A stretch of 64,000 bases of DNA from Curvularia sp. ZM96. Lineage: Eukaryota; Ascomycota; Dothideomycetes; Pleosporales; Pleosporaceae. The notes under the pieces are model-generated. The model saw only the letters and a list, made by a program, of their open reading frames with translations. It made no database searches and had not been told where the DNA came from. Positions within the stretch are counted from its first letter, which is position 1, and the number at the start of each line of letters is the position of its first letter. Below are positions 12,901 to 23,500 of this stretch, piece by piece. The translations under genes and the position numbers were made by a program. Location of the stretch: NCBI GenBank assembly GCA_022457065.1, contig JAJGBQ010000002.1, positions 1,302,001 through 1,366,000 of the forward strand, given 5' to 3'.

Positions 12901-13680
12901 GGTTACAGCGGGACCAGTGGATTACTTCTAGGATTATCCTCAGCGACCTGATCCTGCTGCTGCGACGCTACTTTAACGCACTATATCCTCTCGCCTCTCT
13001 ACCTTGCTCCGTCGCCAGGCTCGAGTTATCCGGCCCTGCACTCTAATACCTAGTCGACATTATCCCACCCGTTCGAGCACATACCCTCGCCACGCCTTTT
13101 ATCGCGTCTCCGCACCCTTCCGCTACTCATCTCTTACTTCGGGCCTTCCAACTTCAACTTCGACATTGACATCAAAACACCCCCCTCCCCCCTTCCCACC
13201 GACCTGGCTTTTGCTTATCCCTGCCCGCGCTGGTCTGTGTTCAGCTCAGCCGTTCATCTCGGAACGACGCACTTTTGCCGTTAGTTCCACCCCCAACCTT
13301 ATTGGATGTCCCGCGCCGCCCACGACTCGCTAAAGACGCATTCCCCCGCCCTCACGCAACCTACCGTGCGATCACTCGAGGCATCAGGAGCGGACCGCTT
13401 GGACCCTCCTACGACACACTGCTCATCTTCAGCTTAAGCAGTTGCCGCACCGTTCCACAACTAACCTGTGCTCTTCCCTTGTTCGGCATTGACCAGCGGA
13501 AGCACAAGATAACTCTTAGTGGCCGCTTGTTGCATTGCGTCTTTGGCGGACCCAGTCACAACACCCCCCATCGGTCGTCTCTTACTTTGTGTTACCATTC
13601 ACGCGTAGAACGGATTGGACCACCAATGCGCGATCCTCTCTGCCAACAGTCCTCTTAGACGTCCTCAACTCTTGGACCGA
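9946..13680. promoter_or_regulatory. 3.7-kb divergent intergenic region and probable long leader of the Zn2Cys6 gene
   Basis: No gene can be supported between Cft2 and the Zn2Cys6 regulator. The last 700 bp (about 12,960-13,680) are strongly pyrimidine-rich on the + strand (many CCCTCC, CCTTCC and TCTC runs), typical of a transcribed fungal 5' leader, and contain several short upstream frames. A CA-rich stretch lies at 11,580-11,640. The longest frame (minus 10,570-11,127, about 180 codons) has no recognisable domain and sits in GC-rich DNA where chance frames are common. Confidence 0.45.
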
Positions 13681-15511
13681 ATGATCTCGACTAACTCCTT
13701 CGGCCCTTCGCCGCCAGGCGCGCACACACGTTTGAGCACGAGCTCATCGCCACAGCCCTCCATGTCTTCCGCAAGCGACTCCCCATTTACTACTCCTAGC
13801 TACGATTCCAATGTGTTCACCATCTCAGATACGCAGTCCGAAGAGAGAACAGATGTGCGAACGGGGTCCCAGGAGATAGTACCAAAGGTGGAAGAGACGG
13901 AACTCCAACTGGCTGATGTCAAGGAAGAGCCATCCCCGGAGGACGCACCCATCTCCCCAACAGAACCAGTGCGGGTACGAAGAGCTCGTGGTAGGCCAAG
14001 GATACATCCTCCACGCTCACCTACTACTCTTGCCAAGCAAGCCAAAGCTCGATCAAAGACAGGCTGCACGACATGTCGAAAGCGAAAGAAGAAGTGTGAC
14101 GAAACCAAGCCGTTCTGTACTTATGCCATAGCCCATTACTGCCTAAGTGTATGCTAATGAAGAGTAGGCTTGTCATGTCAAAAGAACAATATCCATTGCG
14201 AAGGTTACAAGCCTGTTGAGATTTGGAAGAGTGGGAAAGAGCGCGCCGCAGAAGGTTTGTGGTTTTGCCTCATCTGCTTGCTTTTTGGAAGTGCGTCAAG
14301 CTAATACTGCAGCAGCCCGGAAGCGAAGTCAAGACGTCAAGTTCGAGCTTCCGCCTCTAATGGAGGGCGTCGAGAACGACCTCGACCGCAACCTCCTGCA
14401 GCATTTTGTTAGCAGGGCCAGCGCCGTACTCACCCTACACGGAGACAAGTCGACCAACCCGTTTACCAAGATCCTATTGCCCATGGCCCTCCAGCATGAA
14501 GGTCTGATGCACTCAGTCTTATGTCTGTCGGCTTCTCACATGTACTCTGTCAACCCATTACAAGAGTACGAAGATAGGCAGGCTTTCCATCGAGGCAAAG
14601 CTCTGCAGCTTCTCAAGCACGATCTCGAACGGCAAAAGGCCGGCGAGGGTGGGGTCATGGTCTATGAAGACTCTAACGTGGCCCAGATACTACTCCATCT
14701 TCTACATTCGATATGCGATGGCAACACTTCTGGCGAGTACCGAATGCATATGATCGCCGCAAAGCAGATTGCGATGAACCAGAAGTCATCCAACCCAGAA
14801 TTCCAGACCCTCTTTGACGAGTTCTTCTACTACCACTGGATTGCTAGTCAGATCACATCTCTTGACGGCGCAGAGGTACCCATGATGGATGACTTCAACC
14901 TGCCCTTCAAGATCAGCCCGGAAACAGCAGGGCTCATTGGCGTATCCGACGGCCTGTTTGGCTTCATCTCCAAGATTAGCAATCTACGGCGGAAGATTCG
15001 AGCCCGCATTGACGAAAAGATTGAGCCCGTCATGGACTACGAAGCCTTGCTCTCAGCACACGCTATCGACACTGGCCTACGCGGATGGGTATGCCCCCAT
15101 ACACCGGGGTCCCCTCGGTACACAATCTCGATGCTGTACCGCCAAGCAACATGGGTCTATCTCTACCGTACGACAAAGGATTCAAAGCCACACCCTTTCA
15201 TCAAGAGCGCCGTCGACGATGGTATCCGATACATCAACGAACTGCCTGCAGAGGGCTGGGTTCAAAGCAATGTCCTCCTGCCCCTCTTTCTGATTGGGTG
15301 TGCAGCGTTTGAGGAAGAGCAGCGTGTGGAAATCAACCGGGCCTTCGCCGGCCTGATTGCTTGTACTGGGCTCGGCAACATTGGGTTCGCAAAAGAGGTT
15401 GTGGATCAAGTCTGGGAGCTTATGAGCTCGGATGACCCCGAGGTCCAAAAAGAGAGTTGGGACTGGGAGCGTCTCATCAACGCACGTGGATGGGATTTCC
15501 TTGCGACATGA
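13681..15511 (+). CDS. Zn2Cys6 transcription factor with AT-hook-like motif and Fungal_trans_2-type domain
   Basis: This is a fungal-specific DNA-binding regulator. The exons are 13681-14116, 14168-14254 and 14313-15511, giving 573 residues. The first intron (51 bp, GTACTT...GAGTAG) falls inside the zinc cluster. After splicing, the six cysteines read C129-x2-C132-x6-C139-x6-C146-x2-C149-x6-C156, with the basic run RKRKKK after the second Cys. Just upstream is RARGRPRIHPP, an AT-hook-like minor-groove motif. The rest (about residue 190 to the end) resembles the PF11951 Fungal_trans_2 class, ending WDWERLINARGWDFLAT. The second acceptor is a tandem CAGCAG, so one Ala is optional. I chose the ATG at 13681 because the frame upstream has no earlier ATG. 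The target genes are unknown. It is not part of an obvious cluster. Confidence 0.88.
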
Positions 15512-18500
15512 TTTGAGATAGGGGTCGCTGGGACACTTCGCACACGCCTCAGCAAGCCACCGGCTGCTTGACGATATCGCGATACGCTTGGCGCGTCATT
15601 TTCGACTACTTTCCTGAGATACGATCTTCTCACTGTATTGCACAGTGTGGGTCAGGATGATGTAGCAGACGCTGAAAGGGAGGGTCTGTTGTGGTGCACG
15701 GCTCTCATAACCATGAGAAAGATGCACCGTGACGCAACGGCTCGGCCGCATATTCGGCATCCAGGGTTTCTTATTCAAACAGCGGTTGTACGGGCGTAAA
15801 AAAGGAGTCATGAATTGTTCGATGGACCGATTGCCTGGTTCTTCGCCCGGTTCCAACAAGGCTCGGACCGGCAGCGAGGGACTACATGCAGCCTCACGAC
15901 CAGGTTGCATTGGGAGTGGGTACTTTCTTTCCACTTTGGCACACGGCGGTACTGTGTTAGGGCAACGGGAAAAACGGTTCTATTTTGATTCTGCGCTCTA
16001 TTTCTTTTGTTCATGTTTTTCTTGAATTTTTTTTCCCTTTGGGTTTGCTCTGCTTTCACGGGCGCCACTGGTCTCACTCAGTTGTCAATCAGCTGTCGGT
16101 AGATCTTCGCGCATCCCAACCTTTTTTTTCTCTCTCTGTGCGGCGGCGTCCATGTCAGTCTGGGTGCACACCAACACGGACACACACCTCCAAACCCTTG
16201 CGTGGACGAGGCAAACTCGTACACATGGCACTGCAGCACTTGTTGGATTAGGACCGACTGTAAGTGGCAGGCATTCAGTTTTTTTCGTTCGTTGCGATGA
16301 CGACACGTATGTATGCATAGGAGGGCAAGGTATATAGTTTCATGGCGCGGCACAACAACACGCATCCGATATCTCCACTCTTAGTTTCTGGGTTTTGTAC
16401 ATAATGTGTGCTCGGCAAGGAACGTATGGCAGAGCAAGCGATCAGTGATTTGCCCCGGTGATGCGAGGCATCGCTTCGCATTGCTAAAACGCTGTTGCTG
16501 GCTGGGCGCGCAGGTCGGCTGGCTGGCTGGCTGGCTGCAAAGCTATCACCACCGAACCGTGCCACCAGCATCCAGACAACTCCACTTGCTGCGAGAACAT
16601 GGTTCGTTGTTCCTCCAATCCGCGGATGTACCAGCAACCCTATACTCTGGCGGGCATCCTTCGCGCGTTTCGTCGGCACAACCCCATCTCGTTACAATAA
16701 GGACATAGGCGTAGGAATTAGCCTGACTCAGAAGACATTCAGCTGTGCAGCCACAAACTTCTCAAAACGCTCTCGTGCATTTAACCGGCTGCAGCGTGCG
16801 GGAAGCAGTGATCAAAGCGACTGCTCCAGAACCCAAGGTCGGAGCAGTACACAGACGGACTTGCGCTGCCTTGCATCCAGGAATCCTACTGGTAGGAGGA
16901 CGAGCCACGAGACGAGGGACACGCAGATGCCGACAGGCAGATCGGCCCAAGGTACCAGGGTCCATTTCCGGCATGCGTGGGGGAGAGACGCCGCTCAGTC
17001 TTGTCCAGTCACAATGGTTGGTCATGGGCCGGTTGGAAAGGCGCCTGCTCAGACGGCTACGTCCTCGTCCGGCGCCAGGCCCCATCGAATGCTTCCGGTT
17101 TACTTTCCTAGCGAGAAATCATGACGGAATGCCCAATACCAGCGACCCGAAAGTCATAATCCGTCTACAGGCATAATTCGGCCCTTTTTCGCTTTGATCA
17201 TCCTGGGCCGTATGTAACCAGCCAAAGCCCCCTCCTCTTGCTTATTCCCCTCTCTCCCCCCACGCTCGTTGGCAGGGTTGGGTTATATTCCGTGTGATCG
17301 TTAGACATATAGCCTGATCCTAGAGACGATTCCCACCATACTTTGTACCTGATACTAGGTATGAAAGGGAGTTTGACAGCATCGCAATGTACCAGTACAC
17401 AAGCATTGTTTGGACGGGGCACCGTTGCAACCATATGCTGAGTCGTTCATGGGTCATGAGCCATCGTTCAAGGGTCACGGATGACATCCGTCCGTAGCGT
17501 ATAGCCTTGTCAAAACGTCCCCGGAGCGGCCGCTGATTTATTCTCTACAACCTGGCACATCTCGCGATGTATGCTACCACAATGCGAGCCGATTCTCTCT
17601 CTTCCAATCTTGTTACTAATCTCCGGGATCCCAGGCCCTCACCCCCCGGGTAAGCAGTACATTTGTAGAATATCGTTACGACGATGACGCACCATACACT
17701 GGTCTGTCGCCATCGGAAGGGGCCTCTATCTCTCTCCACAAGCCGATGAGATCGCCCCGTTATCCGCTTTGTCGCAATCGCAAAAAGCGAATCCAGGGTT
17801 CTCCTCTCCACGACCCGTTCACATCGGTCCACTTTTCTAACGGGTGTTGGGTACGGAAAGCGGCCAAGACCTTTGACAAGTCTCGAAAAAGTAACCCGCC
17901 GCACGTGCAATTCCCTTCACCTGGGTCTGGACATCCAGCCTAGCTGCTCCCCTTGTCTCGCCTGTAAAAGGCAAATGATGATCGTGCACGCACACAGCGT
18001 ACCCAACCGACCTGACGACTTCCTCGCATTTATGCCTTTTTTTATTCCATCTCATCACTGCACAACCGTGTACTCCGTATACGCACGGTGCCTGCATATG
18101 GTCGACCGATCGCTTTCCCTACAATGCATAGACCAGTCTGGTACTGCGATCAAGGAAGAACAAGAAACTCTCCGTAGTACATGGTACCTTAGCCTAGCTA
18201 GAACGATGCTCGCGTTCCAGAGTCTGGGAAAGCCGACGTTGTCAGCCTGCACCTTGTTTCCAGGCCGTTGGTCAAAAGTCGTCCTGCTTTACGCTTATCA
18301 CATGTGCATTCCCAATATCCACAGACAAGCATTTCTCCGCACGTGCACAATTGGGCAGCGCCTCACGCCGTTTTCCTCGCGACGGTTTGGCTAGTCTCAC
18401 ACCGATGTCAGCTTTGTCGTGTGGCTAATCTCGCAGCACCCACGCAAGCCATTTCCCCAGGATTCGTCATCTAGTCGGTGTGACTTGCGTGGATTACTTG

Positions 18501-19832
18501 GCGGATGAAGGAAAACGTGACTGATTTCTCATGCGAACTAGATGTTCTACTAGACAAAGTGTGTCATATGTGAGGCGGCCTGGTTTCGCCTCCCAAGTGC
18601 ACCTGCAGCTGACATGTAACCGAACAAGGTTGCTGTGTCAGCATTCGCATGGCTACGCGTGGCTCTTGGGATGGATGAGCAAGTTTGGGTATTGGGTATT
18701 GGGTTTATTGGGTGGCAGCCCAGATGACAGGCAGGGCTTAGGCCTGGCCTGTCTGCTTAAATATCAGGTCATTCTGAGGACGGGGATGGGGAGGAGAAGG
18801 AGTGATCACTGCCGTGGTTTGTTCGGAGACCGCCGCCGCCATGGGATCCTCTGCTCACCACATGTCAGCGGTTGAAAAATAACAAAGACAAGGTTCATTG
18901 GTTGCGAAAACTGGATATTTTGTAGGGGTAAGACAACACCAGGGTCAATGACGATCATACCGTGCATGATACTGAGCCGCAATAAGAATGTGTTCAAAGC
19001 GCGCTGACGACAAACTGCCGTCGCGAGTGTGAATACAAGAGTCAGTATAAGATTACGTATAGCAGTAGTGGAGGGCGAGGAGACATGTCAATAGGCTGGG
19101 TACAACACCCGCCATCCCCAAGCTATCGCATTTCCAATATGGCCCAGCATCAAGCATGGGCAACAAGATTTGCCCATGTGTGTGTGGCTGCCTACACACC
19201 ATGTTTGTCTTCACATAATATCACGGTGCACAGCGACGCTCCGAGGATGCAAGGTGGTGCAAGATAGGATTAGATGAGCACAAAGATTTCGGCTATCGTA
19301 AGCCAAGCAAGGTAACAATCAGGATTAGTGCAATGCAAGCATAACTGTAAAGCCACGAGGACAGCGCAACATCGGATAGCACACAGTCAACTTTCTTGCC
19401 CTCTTGCTCTCTCATGCTTACCCACCTTTCCTGCACTAATCCCCGTGCACATCTGCACAATGATGAAAATCACAATTAGGCAGCAAAGAGAAAAAAAGTG
19501 AGGCAAGCAAAACATATCAACAAATAAAAAAACCGGATCGAATAGCAAAAATGATATCGCGATAAACTGGGCCCACTGATCGGTCCTTTTCTCTCTTTGG
19601 CGGGGAGCAGGAAAAATTCCCCCTACCCTTCCTCCCGCACCCGCCGTTAACCTAGTGACATACAGATTCGTAGCCATTCTCCACGACGATCAACACCAAA
19701 CGGCTTGCAAACCCCGACGGGCAAATCGCACATTCGCGTCCGCTGCACAATGGCGTACTACGTGCCGCGTAGCCGCTTTAAAACAGGTAAGTCGCACAAC
19801 AGATACCTAGGCGGTATTTTCGGCCGTTCTTT

Positions 19833-20083
19833 TTAGGCGGAAGTATGATCCGCTCCCAATGGATTGCGTTTCTCTGCATCGCCGAGGCTGAATGAGAGAC
19901 GAGATAGAGGGTTTTTTGTGTGACTTGTGGGTTGTCGGCCCTTGCAGCATGGCTGCATGTAGCCTTGTACGTGTAACTACCGGTGGTATCTTGGAACTTA
20001 AAGTGGATACTTACACGATTCGGGCTCCGAATCGATCGAAATCGTTCCCGCGCTCCCGTCGTATTGTCTGGTTGCTGCTGCAT
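19833..20083 (-). CDS. weak candidate: 58-residue two-exon small protein
   Basis: An ATG at 20083 opens 23 codons (to 20015) ending at a perfect GTAAGT donor. A 74-bp intron ends CTGCAAG, and exon 2 (19940-19833) adds 35 codons and a TAA, with the phase kept. The product would be basic, with no signal peptide or known domain. A competing + strand reading (ATG at 19750 with its own GTAAGT and TTTTTAG) overlaps it, so either could be chance. I list it only because both splice sites are near-consensus in a region otherwise without genes. Confidence 0.15.
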
Positions 20084-21290
20084 TTCTCACATGCGGTGAG
20101 TTTTACTAGTGTAGTAGGTACCCGACGATCTTTATGAATGTGGGTCATTCGGGCTCGCCGTGGGTGATCGGGATGGGGTCTCGGAAGCTTGCTGGAGATG
20201 GTGCGGGTAGTGGGGAAGGGCAAGGTCCCGGGATATTATCGTTTGTGAGGTGCGTGGTGGAGTTGCTTGGGTGACGATAGGGTGGGTATGCTTGGAAAAG
20301 GGGAGGTGGGTTGCTTTTATGCTGCTCGAGCAGTGTAGATAGTGCGTAAGGATAGATGTAGGATCTCGTCTTCTTTCTTCGCGCGTTCTTAGAGAGAGAT
20401 GGTTCCTTTGGGGGACTTGTGTAAGATGTTTAAAAAAGAACTCACTATGTCGAAGAAGATTGCTCTTTGTGAAGATTCAGAAACTTTTAGCATGCTGGAT
20501 CATGGCGCGCTGAACCACGGAGACAATAATATGTTGACCAGCTGTGATGCGTTTGGAGAAATCTAAACAATGACACGAATCGCAAGTTCGGCAATGCCTT
20601 GACCCAATCTTGAAGGCGTTTAAGTTGGCTGAATGAAGAGTTGTTTTCCGCATCGAGTATGTGAACGAAGGAGTCATTGAGTTAGATGTTCGCTCAGCGA
20701 TGCCTCACTCTCATCCAATCCACCGACCCGTTGAAAAGAGCATTTCATACTTAAGGTCCCTAGCAGTTTATTTACGTACGTAATGGGGATGCCAGAGCTC
20801 CAGACTTAGGCATTCATGAACACTGTAGCTGGTCAAACGTTGCTCTAGAAGCAGGCGGTGCAGGCTGAGTTGCGAAGTACTTGAGGGCGAAGTGATAATC
20901 GCAATGTAGGATCGTGACACGAGAAACAATTCGCCATTTGGTTTTAGTCGTCGAATTTGTGCTCGCGTCAAAATTGTGATCTTGAAATTTTGCGTCCGCA
21001 AGGTGCACTAACGGGGTACCTTAAGCTATGAAGATAAATTCTGCAAGCTGTGGCAGGCGATATTGAAAGATATGGGGTCTTAAAGAAGCGCAAGAAACAC
21101 TGGCGCCAGAACAGAGAGAAACAGAACCTATGGCTATCATGTCATATCTTCAATCTTGTAGACTGAAAAGTAACGAGCTGAGATTTCTCCACGATATGAT
21201 ATTCTCGCAGTGTAAACCACGGATATCGCTGATAACTCTGGCTTTGTTAGGATACTAAATAGAGGCGTATTGCAGATTACTGTTCTTCCT

Positions 21291-21316
21291 GATGCACTTC
21301 AGGTATGAAGTGCATC
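21291..21316. repeat. perfect 11-bp inverted repeat with 4-base loop
   Basis: GATGCACTTCA at 21291-21301 is followed by GGTA and then its exact reverse complement, TGAAGTGCATC, at 21306-21316. It lies about 250 bp beyond the stop of the minus-strand Zn2Cys6 gene, so it could form a hairpin in that 3' UTR. The function is unknown. Confidence 0.6.
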
Positions 21317-21569
21317 TCTGTGATATTTACAGCAGGAAAATATAGCCATGTGCTTGTCGTAGAATATTTTAGGGCTAAAGTGCCCGCATGGTTGGTCAGT
21401 ATGCAAACAGACGGCCTACTCATATACACAATTGATGCTTTTTCTGTGAGCACGAATCTTGGAGTCAGCACGGCTGAGAACAACTGAAATTAAGGGGGAA
21501 AACATGGCCTCACATCAAGAGTCATCGTGCGAAGCGTCGTCTTCATGTGGAACCAACATCAGCGACCGA

Positions 21570-23147
21570 TCAGATATCTATCCTGCCATTGGTACAATAA
21601 GTTGTCGCAGAATTGACAACTGAGCGAACATTTCCACTCTTGGAGCTACACTCAATGAGTGCACTCTTATTCTTCCGGTTGTATTCAATCAACTCAACAG
21701 CGCAAACTCGCCCTAGTTCTGCATTCGGATTTTCTCTCTCGTCCCACACCAATTCAGCCAGAGTCCGAGACCCATGCCACTGCGGCATGTCTGCCATAAC
21801 TTGCGTTTTGAACAGACGTTCCTCAACAAGGATAACTTCTTGAGCTATCGCAGCCATGTAAGGTCCGTTCCAAACTCCTTCTTGGCCACTTGACCTCAGC
21901 AATGCAAGCGCCTTTCTACGTATTTCAAGTTTTCTGCATTTCAGCGCAGTAAAGTAGAGCGGCTCGATCAATTCCAGCTCCAGAGTAAAGAGGTTGGAGT
22001 TTTCAGCTTCGAGAATCCTCTCAGCTAGCGTTGCGATTCTGTCGAAAAAGTCTTCGTATACGTCGAATGCTGTTTCGCAAGCTTTATGAAAGGCATCCAA
22101 CCGCATCAACATGATCATGTATCGGATATGTAAGAGATGACACTGCCTTAATTCAGGCGCATGTTTTGATCCTGAGAGCTCTTTTCGTTGTTCCAGTAAG
22201 CACAGAAGTGGCTGGAAATGCTTGTTCCAATCTTCCAGACCAGTTATTAGAGAGTATATCATCTGATGGTCGCATCGCATCGCTTGGTGACTTTGGTATT
22301 CCAAGCTGGCTAGGTGGTCACCAAACCTCCTAAGCGTTTTCTGCATGCACCTTGCGTCATCTGCGTCATGGTCGTCTACTTCTGCAGTCAAAGAAGGAGC
22401 CGCGGGTATGAGATTGGGCCTCGAAGGTGTCCTTGCACCTACGAAACTCAGTGCGTGGATTTCCAACCTAGCAAAAATTCTTCTTATAGCCTCGAAGTCG
22501 GTGTTATAACTGCGTGTTGCTATCTTTGCCGACACATGTAATGCACTCAAAGCTCCCTCAAGATGTGTAAGTGCAGCTAAGTCGTTTCCTCTTACAAGCT
22601 CAAATATGATGGCTAGGAATACAGCGAACAGCACTTCTATCAGACCCTCTGCACTGGAGTTTTCCTCTAAACAACGTCGAATCAATTGTAATGAATGTCC
22701 GTGGTGCAGGAGTGCATAGCTTTCTTGGGACGGATCAATCACATTCGTGTGCTTGCCTTTAGCAAATGCCTCAAGTTGCGACGACAAGGCGAGCACCGCA
22801 TGCCGGACCATATTTTGCGACACACTTCTTTGAAGTATCCCGAGGATGAAGTCCTGGTCCAAGTAGTTGAGAAGTCTGGTGGAAAGATGCTGGAATACAA
22901 CGAAGTGTCGACCATCCCTTTCTGACTCCATATATCTTGGTGGTAGTACGGTAACCTGTACATCATGGCTGCCCACCTCTTGAAACCGGTTACGAAAAGG
23001 GTCTAGATATCCACATGTTCTTTTCGAGGCTGTGCAGTTTCCACATGTTGGCTTCGCTCCGTCGCACTTCTTCCTTCGCAGCTTGCACGTCGAACAGCCG
23101 CTGCGCACACGCGTCGTGCATCTTCGCCTAGCAGTCGTCTGGATCAT
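21570..23147 (-). CDS. Zn2Cys6 fungal transcription factor
   Basis: This is a fungal zinc-cluster regulator of 525 residues from the ATG at 23147. The cluster is close to the N-terminus: C18-x2-C21-x6-C28-x6-C35-x2-C38-x6-C45, in the form GCSTCKLRRKKCDGAKPTC followed by GNCTASKRTC. The remainder is a helical regulatory region of the kind seen in many PF11951 proteins (LYFTALKCRKLEIRRKAL, AELVWDER). The frame stays open a further 190 bp upstream to about 23,339 and beyond, but without an in-frame ATG. An additional 5' exon is therefore possible and the start is uncertain. It is transcribed divergently from the hydrolase gene at 23,501, with a 353-bp gap, which often marks a local regulator. 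The target is unproven. Confidence 0.85.
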   Translation of the reverse strand: MIQTTARRRCTTRVRSGCSTCKLRRKKCDGAKPTCGNCTASKRTCGYLDPFRNRFQEVGSHDVQVTVLPPRYMESERDGRHFVVFQHLSTRLLNYLDQDFILGILQRSVSQNMVRHAVLALSSQLEAFAKGKHTNVIDPSQESYALLHHGHSLQLIRRCLEENSSAEGLIEVLFAVFLAIIFELVRGNDLAALTHLEGALSALHVSAKIATRSYNTDFEAIRRIFARLEIHALSFVGARTPSRPNLIPAAPSLTAEVDDHDADDARCMQKTLRRFGDHLASLEYQSHQAMRCDHQMIYSLITGLEDWNKHFQPLLCLLEQRKELSGSKHAPELRQCHLLHIRYMIMLMRLDAFHKACETAFDVYEDFFDRIATLAERILEAENSNLFTLELELIEPLYFTALKCRKLEIRRKALALLRSSGQEGVWNGPYMAAIAQEVILVEERLFKTQVMADMPQWHGSRTLAELVWDERENPNAELGRVCAVELIEYNRKNKSALIECSSKSGNVRSVVNSATTYCTNGRIDI

Positions 23148-23500
23148 TTGAGCGTAAAGTTTTCCAAAATGAACAACAGCAGGCCAAATTTCCCTCTCCT
23201 GAATTGCGCGTCTTAGCCAATCCGAAGCTTGGCGCGCGTAAACCGCTCCTTTTTGGGTTAGGGAGCATATCGAACTCGTTGATTGGTCTCGGAGAGGATT
23301 AGCTTCCTCTTCGCTGAGACGATTGAGAGCTTCAAGCACGATACCATATAGGCAATCTCTACTTCTATTGAGCTTTTACTACGACAAAATGGGCTAGTTT
23401 TACGCCTGTTGGCCGCCTCTGGGCTTAGTATAAATGCATTGAAAGTCTTTCCTTCAAGCCATCACACGCTGGACCCCGACGTGCACATATCTCTACTTTC
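23148..23500. promoter_or_regulatory. divergent promoter between Zn2Cys6 gene and hydrolase gene
   Basis: These 353 bp lie between the two opposite start codons. The part nearest the regulator (23148 to about 23350) is also open in the regulator's frame and may instead be 5' coding or UTR. I identified no clear inverted CGG-type site by eye. Confidence 0.45.

Larger units (their letters stand above)
15512..21569. other. 6-kb gap between convergent genes, no supportable gene
   Basis: This region lies between the 3' ends of two converging Zn2Cys6 genes. Open frames are short, mostly start with non-ATG codons and overlap in several frames. A (GGCT)n run occurs at 16518-16536, and CA-rich DNA near 16165-16195. 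DNA from about 20.4 kb onward looks AT-richer. One weak two-exon candidate (minus 19833-20083) and one hairpin (21291-21316) are listed separately. I see no transposase, reverse transcriptase or tRNA signature. Confidence 0.5.

Noticed and set aside
16495..17124. 209-codon + strand frame in the 6-kb gap
   Set aside because: It has a TTG start, low-complexity Gly/Trp/Leu from a GGCT repeat at its beginning, overlapping frames on both strands and no known domain.
23148..23339. 64-residue N-terminal extension of the second zinc-cluster gene
   Set aside because: The extension starts with GTG and has no in-frame ATG. It was left out of the CDS but noted as a possible missed 5' exon.
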